A DNA stretch of 64,000 bases from Salinilacustrithrix flava (GTDB lineage Bacteria > Actinomycetota > Acidimicrobiia > Acidimicrobiales > Salinilacustritrichaceae). Shown here one piece after another: positions 61,634-64,000 of the stretch. The position numbers and the translations under genes are program-made. Positions within the stretch are counted from its first letter, which is position 1. Each line of letters starts with the position of its first letter. The stretch is taken from assembly GCA_024128875.1 (NCBI GenBank), contig JAMYFF010000002.1:434001-498000 (forward strand), in the 5' to 3' direction. The notes beneath the pieces were generated by a model that was given only the letters and a program-made list of their open reading frames with translations, ran no database searches and was not told the DNA's origin.

Positions 61634-63757
61634 TCAGCTCTTGAAGAGGAACGCCTCCTCGTCCTCGTCGAGGAAGAGGCGGACCTCGTCGACGAGCGCG
61701 TCGGGCGGGCCACCGGGCGCGTCGACGAGCTCGAAGGCGATCGCCCGCGCCGTGTCCACGACCTCGCGGTCGTCGCGCAGCGACGCCAGCTTCAGGTCGT
61801 TGCGACCCTTCTGCCGGGCGCCGAGGATGGTGCCCTCGCCGCGCAGGTCCAGGTCGACCTCGGCCAGGACGAAGCCGTCGGTGGTCTCGACCATCGCCTC
61901 GAGGCGGCGCTCGCCGTCGTCGGTGGCGCCCTCGCCGAGGAGGTGGCAGTACGAGCGGTGCGCCCCACGGCCGACGCGCCCCCGGAGCTGGTGGAGCTGG
62001 GCGATGCCGAAGCGGTCGGCGTCGAGCACGACCATGACCGTGGCGTTGGGGACGTCGACGCCGACCTCGATCACGGTGGTGGCGACCAGCACATCGAGGC
62101 GGCCCTCCCGGAACTGGCGCATGGTGGCCTCCTTCTCGGCCGGGGGCACCCGGCCGTGCAGGAGCCCGAGGCGCAGCCCGGCCAGCTCGCCGTGGGAGAG
62201 CTGCTCGTAGGTCTCGGTGGCCGAGGAGACCTCGAGCTTCTCGGACTCCTCGACGAGCGGGCTCACCACGTAGGCCTGGCGACCGGCGGCGACCTCGGCC
62301 CGCACCTGCTCCCAGACCTGGGCCTGCTCGGCCTCGGTGCGCGCCCACGTGGTCTCGATCGGGGTGCGGCCCGGCGGCAGCTCGTCGAGGACGGACACGT
62401 CGAGGTCGCCGTAGACCGTCATCGCTGCGGTGCGCGGGATCGGCGTGGCGGTCATGACGAGGACGTCGGGGACGGTGCCTCGGCCCTTGTCCCGCAGCGC
62501 GGCTCGCTGCTCGACGCCGAAGCGGTGCTGCTCGTCCACGACCACCACTCCGAGCGATGCGAAGTCGACGTCGGCGGACAGCAGGGCGTGGGTGCCGATG
62601 GCGATGTCGACCTCGCCGGCAGCCAGGCCCTCGGTGATCTTGCGCCGCTCCCCCGCCGGCACGCGGTTGGTCAGCAGCTCCACCCGGAGCGGTCGGTCGA
62701 ACAGCGCGCCCTCGTCGCCGACGCGGAGGTCGGCCAGCAGCTCGCGGATGCCGAGGGCGTGCTGCTCGGCGAGCACCTCGGTGGGGGCCATGAGCGCCCC
62801 CTGGTGGCCGCCCTGGACCGCCACCAGCATCGCCGACACCGCCACCACCGTCTTGCCGGCGCCCACGTCGCCCTGCAGCAGCCGGTGCATGGGCACGGGG
62901 TCGGCGAGGTCGGCCTCGATCTCGGCGATGACCCGGCGCTGGGCGCCGGTGAGCGGGTACGGCAGGGCGTCGTGGAACCGCCCGACCAGCGCCCCCGCGA
63001 GTTCGTGGGTGACGCCGACCGTGGTGCGCTCCACCTGGCGCTTGCGCAGGACGAGCGCCAGCTGCAGGCGCAGCAGCTCGTCGAATATCAGCCGCTTGCG
63101 GGCCACGACGTAGGCGCCGACGCTGTCGCCCGGCGCGTGCACCATGCGCATCGCCGCCGTGCGGTCGACCAGGTCGAGGCGGTCGAGGAGGGGCTCGGGC
63201 ACGGGGTCGACCAGGTCGCCGGCGCGACGGAGCGCCTCGTCGACCCAGCGGCGCACGTCCTGGGTGGTGATGCGCGCCTTCTCCGACTGCGGGTACACCG
63301 GCACGACCTGGCCGGTCTGGTCACCGACGAGGTCGACCACGGGGTTCGTGAGCTGCTTGGTGCCCCGGAAGTCCTCGAGCTTGCCCCAGAACACGGCTTC
63401 GGTCCCCGGGGTCAGCTGCTGCTCCCGCCAGGCCTGGTTGAAGAACGTGATCTTCATCCGCCCGCTGCTGTCGGACACCGACGCCTCGACCATCACGCGG
63501 CCGCCCCTGCCGCGCCCACCGCCCAACCGGCGCGACGAGATGCGGTCGACGCGCGCCAGGACGGAGGCCACCTCGCCGACGTGCAGGTCGGCGATGCGGG
63601 CCTCCTTGGTGCGGTCGATGTAGCGGCGGGGGTAGTGCGTGAGCAGGTCGAACACCGTCTCGATGCCCACGGACGCGAGCGCCTTGGCCCGCGCCGGGCC
63701 GACCCCCTTCAGCTCGGAGACGGGGATGCCGCTCAGGAAGCGCAGCGTGCGGGCCAT
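61634..63757 (-). CDS. recG: ATP-dependent DNA helicase RecG
   Basis: A 707-residue RecG. The N-terminal wedge OB fold (LLTHYPRRYID, VASVLARVD) precedes the SF2 core: RLLQGDVGAGKTVVA, VVDEQHRFGVEQR, MTATPIPRT, and in the second lobe ATTVIEVGVDVPNATVMV with QLRGRVGRG. The C-terminal TRG-like region ends FLFKS. It remodels stalled forks and Holliday junctions. Normal length for the family. Separated from the upstream Rho-N-like gene by a hairpin, and convergent with the zinc-ribbon gene. Confidence 0.96.
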   Translation of the reverse strand: MARTLRFLSGIPVSELKGVGPARAKALASVGIETVFDLLTHYPRRYIDRTKEARIADLHVGEVASVLARVDRISSRRLGGGRGRGGRVMVEASVSDSSGRMKITFFNQAWREQQLTPGTEAVFWGKLEDFRGTKQLTNPVVDLVGDQTGQVVPVYPQSEKARITTQDVRRWVDEALRRAGDLVDPVPEPLLDRLDLVDRTAAMRMVHAPGDSVGAYVVARKRLIFDELLRLQLALVLRKRQVERTTVGVTHELAGALVGRFHDALPYPLTGAQRRVIAEIEADLADPVPMHRLLQGDVGAGKTVVAVSAMLVAVQGGHQGALMAPTEVLAEQHALGIRELLADLRVGDEGALFDRPLRVELLTNRVPAGERRKITEGLAAGEVDIAIGTHALLSADVDFASLGVVVVDEQHRFGVEQRAALRDKGRGTVPDVLVMTATPIPRTAAMTVYGDLDVSVLDELPPGRTPIETTWARTEAEQAQVWEQVRAEVAAGRQAYVVSPLVEESEKLEVSSATETYEQLSHGELAGLRLGLLHGRVPPAEKEATMRQFREGRLDVLVATTVIEVGVDVPNATVMVVLDADRFGIAQLHQLRGRVGRGAHRSYCHLLGEGATDDGERRLEAMVETTDGFVLAEVDLDLRGEGTILGARQKGRNDLKLASLRDDREVVDTARAIAFELVDAPGGPPDALVDEVRLFLDEDEEAFLFKS

Positions 63758-63780
63758 CCCCCGATCTTGCCCGCGCGCGC

Positions 63781-63810
63781 CGACACCGCCGGACGATGCC
63801 GGCGGTGTCG
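63781..63810. terminator. perfect 12-bp hairpin upstream of recG
   Basis: CGACACCGCCGG (63781-63792) and CCGGCGGTGTCG (63799-63810) pair without mismatch around ACGATG. It lies 23 bases upstream of the recG start and 38 bases after the stop of the upstream minus-strand gene, so it most likely ends that transcript. The rest of the 91-base gap shows no clear promoter. Confidence 0.7.
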
Positions 63811-63848
63811 TTCGGGATCCGCTCGGGGCGGAGCGTTCGGTGGCTGGC

Positions 63849-64000
63849 TCAGGCGGAGCGGAGCGCCTTCACGAGCTGGTCCTTGCTCATGGTCGAGCGA
63901 CCGTCGAGGTCGAGCTCCTGGGCCCGCTCGTACAGCTCGTCCTTGCTCCAGCTCTCATAGGGGCCGGAGGGACGGTTGGCGCCGGTGCGGCCGGTCTCGG
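63849..64000 (-). CDS. Rho N-terminal/SAP-like domain protein, 5' part outside the window
   Basis: Only the last 49 codons are present. They read as a helix-extended-helix: YESWSKDELYERAQELD, then LDGRSTMSKDQLVKALRSA and TGA. This matches the small Rho-N/SAP-like module found in short actinobacterial proteins (sometimes annotated as addiction or termination-factor N-terminal domain). The Gly/Pro/Thr-rich stretch before it is a linker. Function unknown; nucleic-acid binding is the family inference. Confidence 0.7.
   Translation of the reverse strand, partial: ETGRTGANRPSGPYESWSKDELYERAQELDLDGRSTMSKDQLVKALRSA

Overview
The window is very GC-rich bacterial DNA (strong G/C bias at third codon positions, many GTG and TTG starts, very short gaps). 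Its backbone is the actinobacterial housekeeping order known from Mycobacterium tuberculosis and Streptomyces: rpsB-tsf-pyrH-frr-cdsA-dxr-rseP-ispG, a WhiG-type sigma factor between xerC and an M23-family gene, dprA-comM-yraN-DUF2469-lepB-rplS-trmD-rimM-khpA-rpsP, ffh-ftsY, and smc-mutM-rnc-acpP-plsX-rpmF-DUF177-sepIVA-coaD-rsmD-recG. MEP isoprenoid genes, a CoA/fatty-acid theme (enoyl-CoA hydratases, TesB, FadD, aminoglycoside-phosphotransferase-like protein) and the absence of mycobacterial or streptomycete specifics suggest a deep-branching actinobacterium, probably Acidimicrobiia. That placement is inference.

Layout. 3-2987: 3' part of a SARP/BTAD-AAA regulator. 3034-5664: three acyl-CoA-type genes. 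5719-14335: complete recC-recB-recD, closed by a long hairpin facing ispG. 14393-22833 (minus): rpsB operon ending in the MEP genes and the site-2 protease. 23019-29098 (minus): comM-dprA-xerC-whiG and a secreted M23/lipase fusion. 29212-30123: an enoyl-CoA hydratase and, divergently, a 36-residue membrane protein. 30216-34035 (minus): rpsP operon. 34225-36521 (plus): ECF sigma factor with a membrane-anchored META-like partner. 36570-39664 (minus): ftsY-BON-ffh. 39708-51204: an 11.5 kb block between ftsY and smc, with a MoxR/DUF58/VWA operon, a TasA/CalY-type fibre cluster (SipW-type signal peptidase, CalY-like protein, LPHTG surface protein), a two-component system with a truncated pseudo-receiver, aldehyde dehydrogenase, GlsB-like protein and acyl-CoA synthetase. 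51257-63757 (minus): smc to recG. 63849-64000: partial Rho-N/SAP-like gene.

Genes are tightly coupled: at least 18 neighbouring pairs share a 4-base NTGA stop/start overlap, including tsf/pyrH, where the only plausible pyrH start is CTG. The three ribosomal-protein transcripts (rpsB, rplS, rpsP) appear to share a promoter with a YACACTG -10 region. No gap exceeds about 190 bases. I saw no tRNA, rRNA, CRISPR array, insertion sequence or replication origin.

The best candidate for a little-described system is 43178-47690: a signal peptidase, fibre and cell-wall-anchored protein operon next to a dedicated histidine kinase, response regulator and degenerate receiver.
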